Of a DNA stretch of 42,730 bases, positions 32,073 through 42,400 are shown one piece after another. Position numbers and translations under genes: made by a program. The notes beneath the pieces are model-generated. The model saw only the letters and a program-made list of their open reading frames with translations, made no database searches and was not told the DNA's origin. Position 1 is the first letter of the stretch. Every line of letters starts with the position of its first letter. Origin of the DNA: Streptomyces africanus (GTDB lineage Bacteria > Actinomycetota > Actinomycetes > Streptomycetales > Streptomycetaceae); NCBI RefSeq assembly GCF_002150735.1, contig NZ_MUKA01000241.1:251-42980 (forward strand), read 5' to 3'.

Positions 32073-33263
32073 GTGAGACGTATGACCGCACGACCCGGAA
32101 ACGCCCACCAGGCCCGACTGCTCAAGCTGTTGCGTGACGGCGGCCCCAACTCCCGGGCCCAGCTGGGCGACCAGGTCGACCTCTCGCGGTCCAAGCTCGC
32201 CGTGGAGGTGGACCGGCTGCTGGAGACGGGGCTGGTCGTGGCCGACGGACTCGCCGCCTCGCGCGGCGGCCGCCGCTCCCACAACATCCGGCTCCACCCC
32301 GGGCTGCGCTTCCTCGGCGTCGACATCGGCGCGACCTCGGTCGACGTCGCCGTCACCAATGCCGAACTGGAGACGCTCGGGCACATCAACCACCCCATGG
32401 ACGTGCGCGAGGGCCCGGTCGCGGTCTTCGAGCAGGTCCTGGCCATGGCCGCCAAGCTCAAGGCCTCGGGGCTCGCGGAGGGGTTCGACGGCGCCGGCAT
32501 CGGCGTCCCGGGCCCGGTCCGCTTCCCCGAGGGCGTCCCGGTGGCCCCGCCGATCATGCCGGGCTGGGACGGCTTCCCCGTGCGGGAGGCGCTCAGCCAG
32601 GAACTCGGCTGTCCGGTCATGGTCGACAACGACGTGAACCTCATGGCGATGGGGGAGCAGCACGCGGGCGTCGCCCGCACCGTCGCCGACTTCCTCTGCG
32701 TCAAGATCGGCACGGGCATCGGCTGCGGCATCGTCGTCGGCGGTGAGGTCTACCGCGGCACGACGGGCAGCGCCGGCGACATCGGGCACATCCAGGCCGT
32801 GCCCGACGGCCGCCCCTGCGCCTGCGGCAACCGGGGCTGCCTGGAGGCCCACTTCAGCGGGGCGGCCCTCGCCCGCGACGCCACGGAGGCCGCCCAGCAG
32901 GGGCTCTCCGCCGAACTGGCCTCGCGGCTGGAGACCAACGGCGGCCTCACCGCCGTCGACGTCGCCGCCGCGGCCGCCGCCGGCGACGCCACCGCACTCG
33001 ACCTGATCCGCGAGGGCGGCAACCGCACCGGCCAGGTCATCGCCGGCCTGGTCAGCTTCTTCAACCCGGGCCTGGTGGTGATCGGCGGCGGGGTCACCGG
33101 CCTCGGCCACACCCTGCTCGCCGCGATCCGCACCCAGGTCTACCGCCAGTCCCTGCCCCTCGCGACCGGCAATCTGCCCATCGTCCTGGGCGAGCTGGGA
33201 CCCGCCGCCGGAGTCACCGGCGCGGCCCGGCTCATCAGCGACCACCTGTTCTCACCCGCGTAA
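32073..33263 (+). CDS. ROK-family transcriptional regulator
   Basis: This is a 396-residue ROK repressor. The N-terminal winged helix (NAHQARLLKLLRDGGPNSRA, then QLGDQVDLSRSKLAVEVDRL) precedes a sugar-kinase-like domain. The phosphate-loop VDIGATSVDVAVT, catalytic-like VDNDVNLMAMGE and the zinc-binding CACGNRGCLEAHFSG are all present. Such proteins bind a sugar or sugar phosphate and release DNA. The GTG at 32073 follows GGGGAGGGG. It directly precedes, by 86 bp, an ABC sugar importer and two catabolic enzymes on the same strand, so it is their likely regulator. The 187 bp upstream (31886-32072) holds the GntR hairpin and, near 32008, TTCGAA; no operator could be defined. Confidence 0.93.
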   Translation: MRRMTARPGNAHQARLLKLLRDGGPNSRAQLGDQVDLSRSKLAVEVDRLLETGLVVADGLAASRGGRRSHNIRLHPGLRFLGVDIGATSVDVAVTNAELETLGHINHPMDVREGPVAVFEQVLAMAAKLKASGLAEGFDGAGIGVPGPVRFPEGVPVAPPIMPGWDGFPVREALSQELGCPVMVDNDVNLMAMGEQHAGVARTVADFLCVKIGTGIGCGIVVGGEVYRGTTGSAGDIGHIQAVPDGRPCACGNRGCLEAHFSGAALARDATEAAQQGLSAELASRLETNGGLTAVDVAAAAAAGDATALDLIREGGNRTGQVIAGLVSFFNPGLVVIGGGVTGLGHTLLAAIRTQVYRQSLPLATGNLPIVLGELGPAAGVTGAARLISDHLFSPA

Positions 33264-33349
33264 GCAACTCAGTTCCGTACGGCGTACCAGCACAGCGCCC
33301 TGCTTCGCCCTGCCCTGAAACCGGCCCGCACGCCCGCCAAGGGGACCTC

Positions 33350-34867
33350 ATGGCACCAGAACCACCGCTGCTCAGCATGTCCGGCATCACCAAGTCGTTC
33401 CCCGGAGTCCGGGCCCTCGACGGCGTCGACCTCGACGTCCAGGCCGGTGAGGTGCACTGTCTGCTCGGCCAGAACGGCGCCGGGAAGTCGACCCTCATCA
33501 AGGTCCTGGCCGGCGCCCACCAGCCCGACACCGGCGAGATCCGCTGGCGCGGCGAGGCGGTCACGCTCCGCTCGCCGATCGCCGCCATGCGCCTCGGCAT
33601 CGCCACCATCTACCAGGAACTCGACCTGGTGGAACACCTGTCGGTCGCCGAGAACGTGCACCTGGGCCACGAGCCGACCACCGCCGGGTTCGTCGTCCGG
33701 GGAAAGGCCGCGAAGGAGTCGACGACCGCTCTGCTCAAGCGACTCGGTCATCCGGAGATCGACCCGGCCCGCCTGGTCGGGGAGTTGCCGGCGGCGCAGC
33801 AGCAGATCGTGTCCATGGCCCGGGCGCTCTCCCACGACGTGCGGCTCATCGTGATGGACGAGCCGTCCGCCGCCCTCGACCCGGACGAGGTCGACAACCT
33901 CTTCCGTATCGTCGGCGCCCTCACCGCCGCCGGTGTCGCCGTCGTCTACATCTCGCACCGCCTGGAGGAGATCCGGCGCATCGGGGACCGGGTGACCGTG
34001 CTGAAGGACGGGCGGGCCGTGGCGAACGGACTGCCGGCGAAGACGACCCCGACCCGTGAGGTGGTCGCGCTGATGACGGGCCGCAACGTCGAGTACGTCT
34101 TTCCCGACCGGCCCGCCTCCCCGCCGCCCGGCGAACCGGTGCTCACCGTCCGGGGCCTGTCCCGCGCAGGCGAGTTCGAGCCCCTCGACCTGGAGGTACG
34201 GCCGGGCGAGATCGTCGGCCTCGCCGGACTCGTCGGCTCGGGCCGCTCCGAGATCCTGGAGACCGTCTACGGCGCCAGGAAACCGACGACCGGTCAGGTC
34301 CTGGTCGACGGCAAGCCGTTGAAGCCGGGCAGCGTCCGGGCCGCCGTCCGGGCCGGGCTCGGACTCGCCCCCGAGGAACGCAAGGCGCAGGCCCTGCTGA
34401 TGCTGGAGTCCGTCACCCGCAACGTGTCGGTCTCCTCCATGTCCCGCTTCTCGCGCGGCGGCTGGATCGACCGGGGCGCCGAACTCGGTGCCGCCCGGAC
34501 CGCGACCCGCGAACTGTCGCTCCGGCCCGACAACCCGTCGGTGCCCGTGCGCACCCTGTCCGGCGGCAACCAGCAGAAGGCCGTCCTCGCCCGCTGGCTG
34601 CTGCGCGGCTGCAAGGTGCTGCTGCTCGACGAACCCACCCGCGGCGTCGACGTCGGCGCCCGCGCCGAGCTCTACGCGGTCGTCCGCCGGCTGGCCGACG
34701 AGGGCCTGGCCGTACTGCTGGTCTCCAGCGAGGTGCCCGAGGTGCTCGGCCTCGCCGACCGCGTCCTGGTGCTGCGCGAGGGCCGTGTCGTCCACACGGC
34801 ACCCGCGCGCGAACTCGACGAACACCGCGTACTCGACCTGGTCATGGAAGGAAGTCCGGCGTCATGA
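33350..34867 (+). CDS. ABC sugar importer ATP-binding protein, ribose/xylose type
   Basis: This 505-residue tandem ATPase resembles RbsA/XylG and drives uptake of a monosaccharide or related polyol. In the first half Walker A is GQNGAGKST (residues 40-48) and Walker B is LIVMDEPSAAL, but the signature motif reads LPAAQQQ, which is degenerate. In the second half the Walker A-like sequence is GLVGSGRSE, also degenerate, while LSGGNQQK and LLLDEPTRGVDVGA are well kept. Such asymmetry is normal for this family. The ATG at 33350 follows AAGGGG. Its stop overlaps the permease start by 4 bp (ATGA), implying coupled translation. Confidence 0.95.
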   Translation: MAPEPPLLSMSGITKSFPGVRALDGVDLDVQAGEVHCLLGQNGAGKSTLIKVLAGAHQPDTGEIRWRGEAVTLRSPIAAMRLGIATIYQELDLVEHLSVAENVHLGHEPTTAGFVVRGKAAKESTTALLKRLGHPEIDPARLVGELPAAQQQIVSMARALSHDVRLIVMDEPSAALDPDEVDNLFRIVGALTAAGVAVVYISHRLEEIRRIGDRVTVLKDGRAVANGLPAKTTPTREVVALMTGRNVEYVFPDRPASPPPGEPVLTVRGLSRAGEFEPLDLEVRPGEIVGLAGLVGSGRSEILETVYGARKPTTGQVLVDGKPLKPGSVRAAVRAGLGLAPEERKAQALLMLESVTRNVSVSSMSRFSRGGWIDRGAELGAARTATRELSLRPDNPSVPVRTLSGGNQQKAVLARWLLRGCKVLLLDEPTRGVDVGARAELYAVVRRLADEGLAVLLVSSEVPEVLGLADRVLVLREGRVVHTAPARELDEHRVLDLVMEGSPAS

Positions 34868-35883
34868 CGCAGCCCGTCTCCCCGCCGCGGGACAGCATCA
34901 CCGACAAGGTGCCCCAGGACAGGCCCACGGCCTGGCGCGGCCTGCTGGCCCGCACCGACGTGCGCACCCTCTCCCTGCTCGGCGTGCTCGCCGTGCTGGT
35001 CCTCATCGGCGGCATCACCAAGCCCGACGAGTTCCTCGACACCCGCAACCTGCAACTCGTCCTCACCCAGGCGTCCGTGATCGGCGTCGTCACCGTCGGC
35101 ATGACCTTCGTCATCGTCTCCGGCGGCATCGACCTGTCGGTCGGCGCGATCGTCGCCCTCGCCTCCGTATGGGCGACCACGGTGGCCACCCAGGAGTACG
35201 GCTTCGCCGGCATCCTGTTCACGGCGGTGGTCGTCGGAGTCGGCTGCGGCCTGGTCAACGGGGTGCTCATCGCCTACGGCGCGATGGTGCCGTTCATCGC
35301 CACCCTGGCCATGCTGGCCTCCGCCCGCGGCCTCGCCCTGCAGATCACCGACGGCAAGACACAGATCGTGACCGTGCCGTCCGTCCTCGACCTGGGCGAA
35401 CGCGACGCGTACATCCTCGGCGTCCCGCCCCTGGTACTGGTCTTCGCCGTCGTGACCGTCATCGGCTGGCTGGTGCTCAACCGCACCACCTTCGGACGCC
35501 GCACGGTCGCCGTCGGAGGCAATCCCGAGGCCGCCCGGCTCGCCGGCATCGACGTCCGCCGCCAGCGGCTTTACCTCTACCTGCTGTCCGGGCTGTGCTG
35601 CGGCATCGCCGCCTTCCTGCTGATCGTCCTGTCCGGCTCCGGCCAGAACACCAACGGCAACCTCTACGAACTCGACGCCATCGCCGCCGCGATCATCGGC
35701 GGCACCCTGCTCACCGGCGGCCGGGGCACCATCACCGGCTCCGTGCTCGGCGTCCTGATCTTCACCACGATCACCAACATCTTCGCCCTGAACAACCTGC
35801 AGAGCGACGTCCAGCAGATCGCCAAGGGCGCGATCATCGTCGCCGCCGTGCTGGTCCAGCGCCGTACCGCGAGCACGACCTGA
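34864..35883 (+). CDS. ABC sugar importer permease, RbsC type
   Basis: This is a 339-residue permease of the BPD_transp_2 family with about ten hydrophobic segments. Landmarks are TQASVIGVVTVGMTFVIVSG, GGIDLSVGAIVALAS, NGVLIAYGAMVPFIATLAML and the coupling region TTFGRRTVAVGGNPEAARLA. The C-terminal half carries AIAAAIIGGTLLTGGRGTI. It forms the membrane channel with the upstream tandem ATPase and downstream lipoprotein. The N-terminal 35 residues are polar and cytoplasmic. ATG at 34864 is fixed by the 4-bp overlap with the ATPase stop. Confidence 0.94.
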   Translation: MTQPVSPPRDSITDKVPQDRPTAWRGLLARTDVRTLSLLGVLAVLVLIGGITKPDEFLDTRNLQLVLTQASVIGVVTVGMTFVIVSGGIDLSVGAIVALASVWATTVATQEYGFAGILFTAVVVGVGCGLVNGVLIAYGAMVPFIATLAMLASARGLALQITDGKTQIVTVPSVLDLGERDAYILGVPPLVLVFAVVTVIGWLVLNRTTFGRRTVAVGGNPEAARLAGIDVRRQRLYLYLLSGLCCGIAAFLLIVLSGSGQNTNGNLYELDAIAAAIIGGTLLTGGRGTITGSVLGVLIFTTITNIFALNNLQSDVQQIAKGAIIVAAVLVQRRTASTT

Positions 35884-35900
35884 GGAAAGGGTTCACCGCC

Positions 35901-36947
35901 ATGACCGAGATCACGAGCCGCAGAGGACTGCTCTTCGGAGCCGCCGCCGTCTCCGCCGGTGCCCTCCTCACGGGCTGCACGAGCAACGAGCCCTCCGACT
36001 CCAAGGACGAGCCGGCCGGGAACGACCAGCCCGCCGCCGACGACAAGCCCGGCAAGCCGGTCACCATCGGCTTCGCCGGACCGCAGGCCGACCACGGCTG
36101 GCTCAACGCCATCAACGACAACGCCAAGAAGCGGGCCGAGAAGTACTCCGACGTCACCCTGGAGATCACCGAGGGCTCCAACGACACCGCCCAGCAGATC
36201 GGCCAGATCGAGACCCTCATCAACAAGAAGGTCGACGTGCTGGTCGTCCTGCCCGCCGACGGCAAGGCCCTCACCCAGGTCGGGCTGAAGGCGATGCGCG
36301 CGGGCATCCCGGTCGTCAACCTCGACCGGATCTTCAACACCCCTCAGGCGTACCGCTGCTGGATCGGCGGCGACAACTACGGCATGGGCCTCAACGCCGG
36401 GCACTACATCGGCGAGAAGCTCAAGGGGAAGTCCGACGCCCGCGTCATCGAGCTGGCCGGCCTGGACAACCTGGAGCTGACCAAGCAGCGCACCCAGGGC
36501 TTCGACGACGCCCTCAAGAACTACCCCAACATCAAGAAGGTCGCCCGCCAGGCCGCCGAGTTCACGGTCGAGTCCGGGCAGGCGAAGATGGCCCAGCTGC
36601 TCCAGGCGCAGTCCAAGTTCGACGCCCTGTGGAACCACGACGACGACCAGGGCGTGGGCGCGCTGCGCGCCATCGAGCAGGCCGGGCGCGACGACTTCCT
36701 GATGGTCGGCGGCGCGGGCGCCCTGTCCGCCTTCCAGGCCATCAAGCAGGACGACGGCGTGCTGAAGGCGACCGTCCTCTACCCGCCCACCATGGCCGCC
36801 TCCGCGATCGACCTCGCCCGCGCCCTCGGCCAGGGCAAGGGCATCGGCGGCCTGGCCGAGTTCGAGATCCCGTCGTCGATCACGCTCTACTCGGCCGTCG
36901 TCGACAAGACCAACGTCGACCAGTACATGCCCACCGGCTTCCGGTGA
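35901..36947 (+). CDS. ABC sugar importer substrate-binding lipoprotein
   Basis: This is a 348-residue periplasmic-binding protein of the ribose-type (Peripla_BP_4) family. The signal has twin arginines (SRRGLLFG) and a lipobox LLTGC with the acylated cysteine at residue 26, so it is probably exported by the Tat route and tethered to the membrane. A Ser/Asp/Pro-rich spacer precedes the fold (VTIGFAGPQADHGWLNAIND). Sugar-contact regions typical of the family are VVNLDRIF and WNHDDDQGVGALRA. The ligand is unknown. The ATG at 35901 has GAGGAAAGG upstream, 17 bp after the permease stop. It comes third in the operon, after ATPase and permease. Confidence 0.94.
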   Translation: MTEITSRRGLLFGAAAVSAGALLTGCTSNEPSDSKDEPAGNDQPAADDKPGKPVTIGFAGPQADHGWLNAINDNAKKRAEKYSDVTLEITEGSNDTAQQIGQIETLINKKVDVLVVLPADGKALTQVGLKAMRAGIPVVNLDRIFNTPQAYRCWIGGDNYGMGLNAGHYIGEKLKGKSDARVIELAGLDNLELTKQRTQGFDDALKNYPNIKKVARQAAEFTVESGQAKMAQLLQAQSKFDALWNHDDDQGVGALRAIEQAGRDDFLMVGGAGALSAFQAIKQDDGVLKATVLYPPTMAASAIDLARALGQGKGIGGLAEFEIPSSITLYSAVVDKTNVDQYMPTGFR

Positions 36948-37006
36948 CCGGTTCCGCCCGCACCCCCCACGTGCGCCACCCCGACCAGGACGAGGAGGAC
37001 ACCCGT

Positions 37007-38218
37007 ATGGGACAGCCGCAAGCGCAGTCAGATGGGACCGAGGCAGGCAAGCCACCCCTGCGCGTGGGAATGGTGGGCTACGCCTTCATGGGCGCCGCCC
37101 ACTCCCAGGGCTGGCGCACCGCGGGCCGTGTCTTCGACCTGCCGCTGAACCCCGTGCAGGCCGTGATCTGCGGCCGGGACGCCACCGCCGTGCGGGCGGC
37201 GGCCGACCGCCACGGCTGGGCGTCCACCGAGACCGACTGGCGTGCCCTCGTCGCACGCGACGACATCGACCTCGTCGACATCTGCACCCCCGGCGACAGC
37301 CACGCCGAGATCGCCCTCGCCGCCCTCGCGGCCGGCAAGCACGTCCTGTGCGAGAAGCCCCTCGCCAACACCGTCGAGGAAGCCACCTCGATGGTGCGGG
37401 CCGCCGAAGAGGCGTACCAGCGCGGACAGATCGCGATGGTCGGCTTCAACTACCGCCGGGTCCCGGCCACCGCCCAGGCCCGCCGCATGGTCGCCGAGGG
37501 GCGCCTGGGCGCGCTGCGGCACGTGCGCGTGACGTACCTCCAGGACTGGCTGGTCGACCCGCAGTTCCCGCTCACCTGGCGGCTGCGCAAGGAGCAGGCC
37601 GGCTCCGGCTCCCTCGGCGACCTGGGCGCGCACATCATCGACCTCGCGCAGTACCTCGTGGGGGAGCGGCTGGCCGGCGTCTCCGCGCTGACGGAGACCT
37701 TCGTACGGCAGCGGCCCCTGCCCACCGGCGCCACGAGCGGCCTGTCCGCCGTCTCGTCCGCCGGCACGGGGGAGGTCACCGTCGACGACGCCGCCCTGTT
37801 CACGGCCCGCTTCCCCTCCGGCGCCCTCGCCTCCTTCGAGGCCACCCGCTACGCCACCGGCCGCAAGAACGCCCTGCGCATCGAACTCAACGGGGAGCGC
37901 GGCTCGCTCGCCTTCGACCTCGAGCGGCTCAACGAGCTGTCCTTCCACGACGGCACCGAACCCGGCGCGGAGGCCGGCTTCCGCCGCATCCTCGTCACCG
38001 AACCCGACCACCCCTACCTGGACGCCTGGTGGCCGCCGGGCCACGGCCTCGGCTACGAGCACACCTTCGTCCACCAGGCCCGCGACCTCGTCCACGCCAT
38101 CGCCGAGGGCCGCCGCCCCGAACCCTCCTTCGCCGACGGGCTCCAGGTGCAGCGCGTGCTCGCGGCCGTGGAGGAGAGCGCCGAGAAGAACTCCGTCTAC
38201 ACCCCGATCGCGGTCTGA
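37007..38218 (+). CDS. Gfo/Idh/MocA-family sugar dehydrogenase
   Basis: This is a 403-residue NAD(P)-dependent oxidoreductase. The Rossmann start is VGMVGYAFMGAAHSQGW, a common GxxxxG variant in this family, and the catalytic Lys lies in LCEKPLANTVEEA. The C-terminal alpha/beta domain has GSLGDLGAHIIDLAQYL, typical of sugar or inositol dehydrogenases. Members oxidise a ring hydroxyl, often at C3, to a ketone. The ATG at 37007 follows CGAGGAGGAC, 59 bp after the lipoprotein stop. Next comes a sugar isomerase/epimerase, so the two probably process the sugar delivered by the importer. Substrate and ring position are inferred only from family and context. Confidence 0.93.
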   Translation: MGQPQAQSDGTEAGKPPLRVGMVGYAFMGAAHSQGWRTAGRVFDLPLNPVQAVICGRDATAVRAAADRHGWASTETDWRALVARDDIDLVDICTPGDSHAEIALAALAAGKHVLCEKPLANTVEEATSMVRAAEEAYQRGQIAMVGFNYRRVPATAQARRMVAEGRLGALRHVRVTYLQDWLVDPQFPLTWRLRKEQAGSGSLGDLGAHIIDLAQYLVGERLAGVSALTETFVRQRPLPTGATSGLSAVSSAGTGEVTVDDAALFTARFPSGALASFEATRYATGRKNALRIELNGERGSLAFDLERLNELSFHDGTEPGAEAGFRRILVTEPDHPYLDAWWPPGHGLGYEHTFVHQARDLVHAIAEGRRPEPSFADGLQVQRVLAAVEESAEKNSVYTPIAV

Positions 38219-38232
38219 GGAGGCTGACGCGC

Positions 38233-39231
<999 letters not shown>

Positions 39232-39259
39232 ACCACCGCACTCGGCGCTGGTCGGCGAC

Positions 39260-39285
39260 GGGGACCGGTTCCACCGCCGGTCCCC
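39260..39285 (+). terminator. Stem-loop terminator after the sugar operon
   Basis: GGGGACCGG (39260-39268) pairs perfectly with CCGGTCCCC (39277-39285) around an 8-nt loop, 28 bp after the isomerase stop. C residues rather than T follow. The large secreted gene beyond it therefore probably has its own promoter in 39286-39495; TGAAGCGTTCA near 39387 is a small inverted repeat in that gap. Confidence 0.65.
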
Positions 39286-39495
39286 CCTCCGACCTGCCCG
39301 GATCCCGCTTTGTCCTGGGCTCGGAGAAAGCTCAACCGATCCTGATCCAAGGGGTGTTCGCCCCGGACGGACGCGGTTACCTTCCTTGAAGCGTTCAGGA
39401 CACACGTACCTCCGGGGTGACGGCGCACCCCGGCGCCCGCACCGCACGTCTTCGCACCCGTTCCGTACGGCCCATCCCGTTCCCGGAGGGACTTC

Positions 39496-42400
39496 GTGCA
39501 CAGAACCAGACCAAGAAGCACCCGCACCCCCAGGCGCCCCAGGCTTCGCACCGCCGCCGCCCTGTTCACCGGCCTGCTGCTGGCCGTGGGCACCCCGGCC
39601 ACCGTCGCCGGCGCCCAGCCCGCCCCAGCGGAACAGGACGAACCCGCCGCCGCAGAGGGCCAGTTCCAGCAGGTGCCGCTCGCCAAGGGCGAACACGAGA
39701 CGGGCGAGCCGATGTCGCTCGCGGTGCTCCCGGACCGCAGCGTCCTGCACACCGCGCGCGACGGCACGCTGCGCCTCACCGACCAGGGCGGCGTCACCAA
39801 GATCGCCGGCAGGATCCCCGTCTACAGCCACGACGAGGAAGGCCTCCAGGGCGTCGGCATCGACCCGGACTTCAAGAACAACCGGGCGATCTACCTCTAC
39901 TACGCCCCGCCGCTCGACACCCCCGCGGGCGATGCCCCGGAGACCGGCACCGCCGAGGACTTCAAGAAGTTCGACGGCGTCAACCGCCTCTCCCGCTTCG
40001 TCCTCAACGCCAACGGCACGCTCAACATGGCCAGCGAGAAGAAAGTCCTGGACGTCGCCGCCTCCCGGGGCACCTGCTGCCACGTCGGCGGCGACATCGA
40101 CTTCGACGCGGACGGCAACCTCTACCTGTCGACCGGCGACGACACCAACCCCTTCTCCTCCGACGGGTACACGCCGATCGACGACCGCGAGGGCCGCAAC
40201 CCGGCCTTCGACGCCCGCCGCAGCGCCGGCAACACCAACGACCTGCGCGGCAAGATCCTCCGCATCAAGGTCGCCGAGGACGGCTCGTACACCGTCCCGG
40301 AGGGCAACCTCTTCGCCCCGGGCACGGAGAAGACCCGTCCCGAGATCTACGCGATGGGCTTCCGCAACCCGTTCCGGATGAGCGTCGACGACAAGACCGG
40401 CATCGTGTACGTCGGCGACTACGGTCCCGACGCGGGCGCCGCCGACCCCAAGCGCGGCCCGGCAGGACAGGTCGAGTTCGCCAAGGTGACCAAGGCGGCC
40501 AACTTCGGCTGGCCCTTCTGCACCGGTGACAACGACGCCTACGTCGACTACGACTTCGCGACCAAGGAGTCCGGCGAGAAGTTCGACTGCGACGCCCCGA
40601 AGAACACCTCGCCGCACAACACGGGCCTGGTCGACCTGCCGCCCGCGCAGGCCGCCTGGATCCCCTACGACGACGGCTCCGTGCCCGAGTTCGGCTCCGG
40701 CTCCGAGTCCCCGATGGCGGGCCCGGTCTACCGCTACGACCCCCAGCTCGACTCCAGCGTGAAGTTCCCCGAGGCGTACGACGGCGACTTCTTCGCGGGT
40801 GAGTTCGGCCGCCGCTGGATCAAGCGGATCGAGCAGAACGACGACGGCTCCGTGGCGAAGATCAACGACTTCCCGTGGACCGGCACCCAGATCATGGACA
40901 TGGAGTTCGGCCCCGACGGCGCGCTCTACGTCCTCGACTACGGTCTGTCCTGGTTCCAGGGCGACAAGGACTCCGCGCTGTACCGGATAGAGAACGCCGA
41001 GGACGGGTTCTCGCCGATCGCCGAGGCGACCGCCGACAAGACGTCCGGGGCGGCCGGCCTGAAGGTCAAGTTCACCGGCTCCGCCAAGGACGCCGACTCC
41101 CCGGACCTCACCTACAGCTGGGACTTCGGCGACGGCACGAAGGGCGAGGGCCTCAACCCCACCCACCAGTACAAGAAGGTCGGCACCTACAGCGCCACCT
41201 TCACCGCCAAGGACCCCGAGGGCAACACCGGCAACGCCAGCGTCCGGATCGTGGTCGGCAACACCGAGCCCAAGGTGAGAATCGACGTCCCCGGCAACGG
41301 CACCCTGGCCGAGTTCGGCAAGCCCGTCCCGTTCAAGGTGACCGTCACCGACCCCGAGGAGACGATCGACTGCTCCAAGGTCAAGGTCGTCTACAGCCTC
41401 GGCCACGACTCCCACGCCCACGAGCTGACCAGCGAGATGGGCTGCGAGGGCACCCTGAAGCCGCCCGCCGGTGACGGCGGCCACGACCCCAACGCCGACA
41501 TCTACGGCGTCGTCGGCGCCAGCTACACCGACGGCGGGGCGAACGGCCAGGAGGCCCTGACCGGCACCGCCCGCACCGTGCTCCAGCCGCTGCACCGCCA
41601 GGGCGAGCACTTCACCGCCCAGTCCGGCGTGTCGGTGATCGAGAAGACCGGCGCCAACGGCGGCAAGACCGTCGGCGACATCAACGACGGCGACTGGATC
41701 TCCTTCAGCCCCTACCGGTTCGACGGGCAGAAGAAGATGACCGTGCGGGCCTCCTCCGGCGGCGAGGGCGGTTTCATCGAACTGCGCACCGGCTCGCCCG
41801 ACGGTCCGCTGCACGGATCGGCGTACATCCCGCCGACCGGCGGCTGGGAGACCTTCCAGAACATCGACGTGCCGCTGCGGTCGCTCCCCAAGAAGACCAC
41901 GGACATCTACCTGGTGTTCAAGGGCGGCGAGGGCGCGCTGTTCGACCTGGACGACTTCGAGTTCTCCAAGGAGCCGTTCACGGGCGGCAAGAAGGTCCTG
42001 GTCTTCTCCAAGACCGCCGGCTTCCGCCACGACTCCATCCCGGCCGGCATCACCGCGCTGAAGGAGCTCGGCGGCCCCGCCGGCATCACGGTCGACGCCA
42101 CCGAGGAGGCCAAGCAGTTCACCACCGCCAACCTCGCCAAGTACGACGCGGTGGCCTTCCTGTCCACCACCGGTGACGTCCTCAACGCCGAGCAGCAGCA
42201 GGCGTTCGAGAACTACGTGAAGAACGGCGGCGGCTACATGGGCATCCACGCCGCCGCCGACACCGAGTACGACTGGGCGTTCTACGGCGGCCTCGTCGGC
42301 GCGTACTTCGACTCGCACCCGGCCATCCAGAAGGCCACCGTCCGCGTCGAGGACCACGACCACCCGTCGACCGCGCACCTGGGCGACGCCTGGGAGCGCA

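Noticed and set aside
34488..35900. Extension of the substrate-binding lipoprotein upstream to 34488
   Set aside because: It is out of frame with the ATPase and permease genes. The lipoprotein signal and ribosome site fix the start at 35901.
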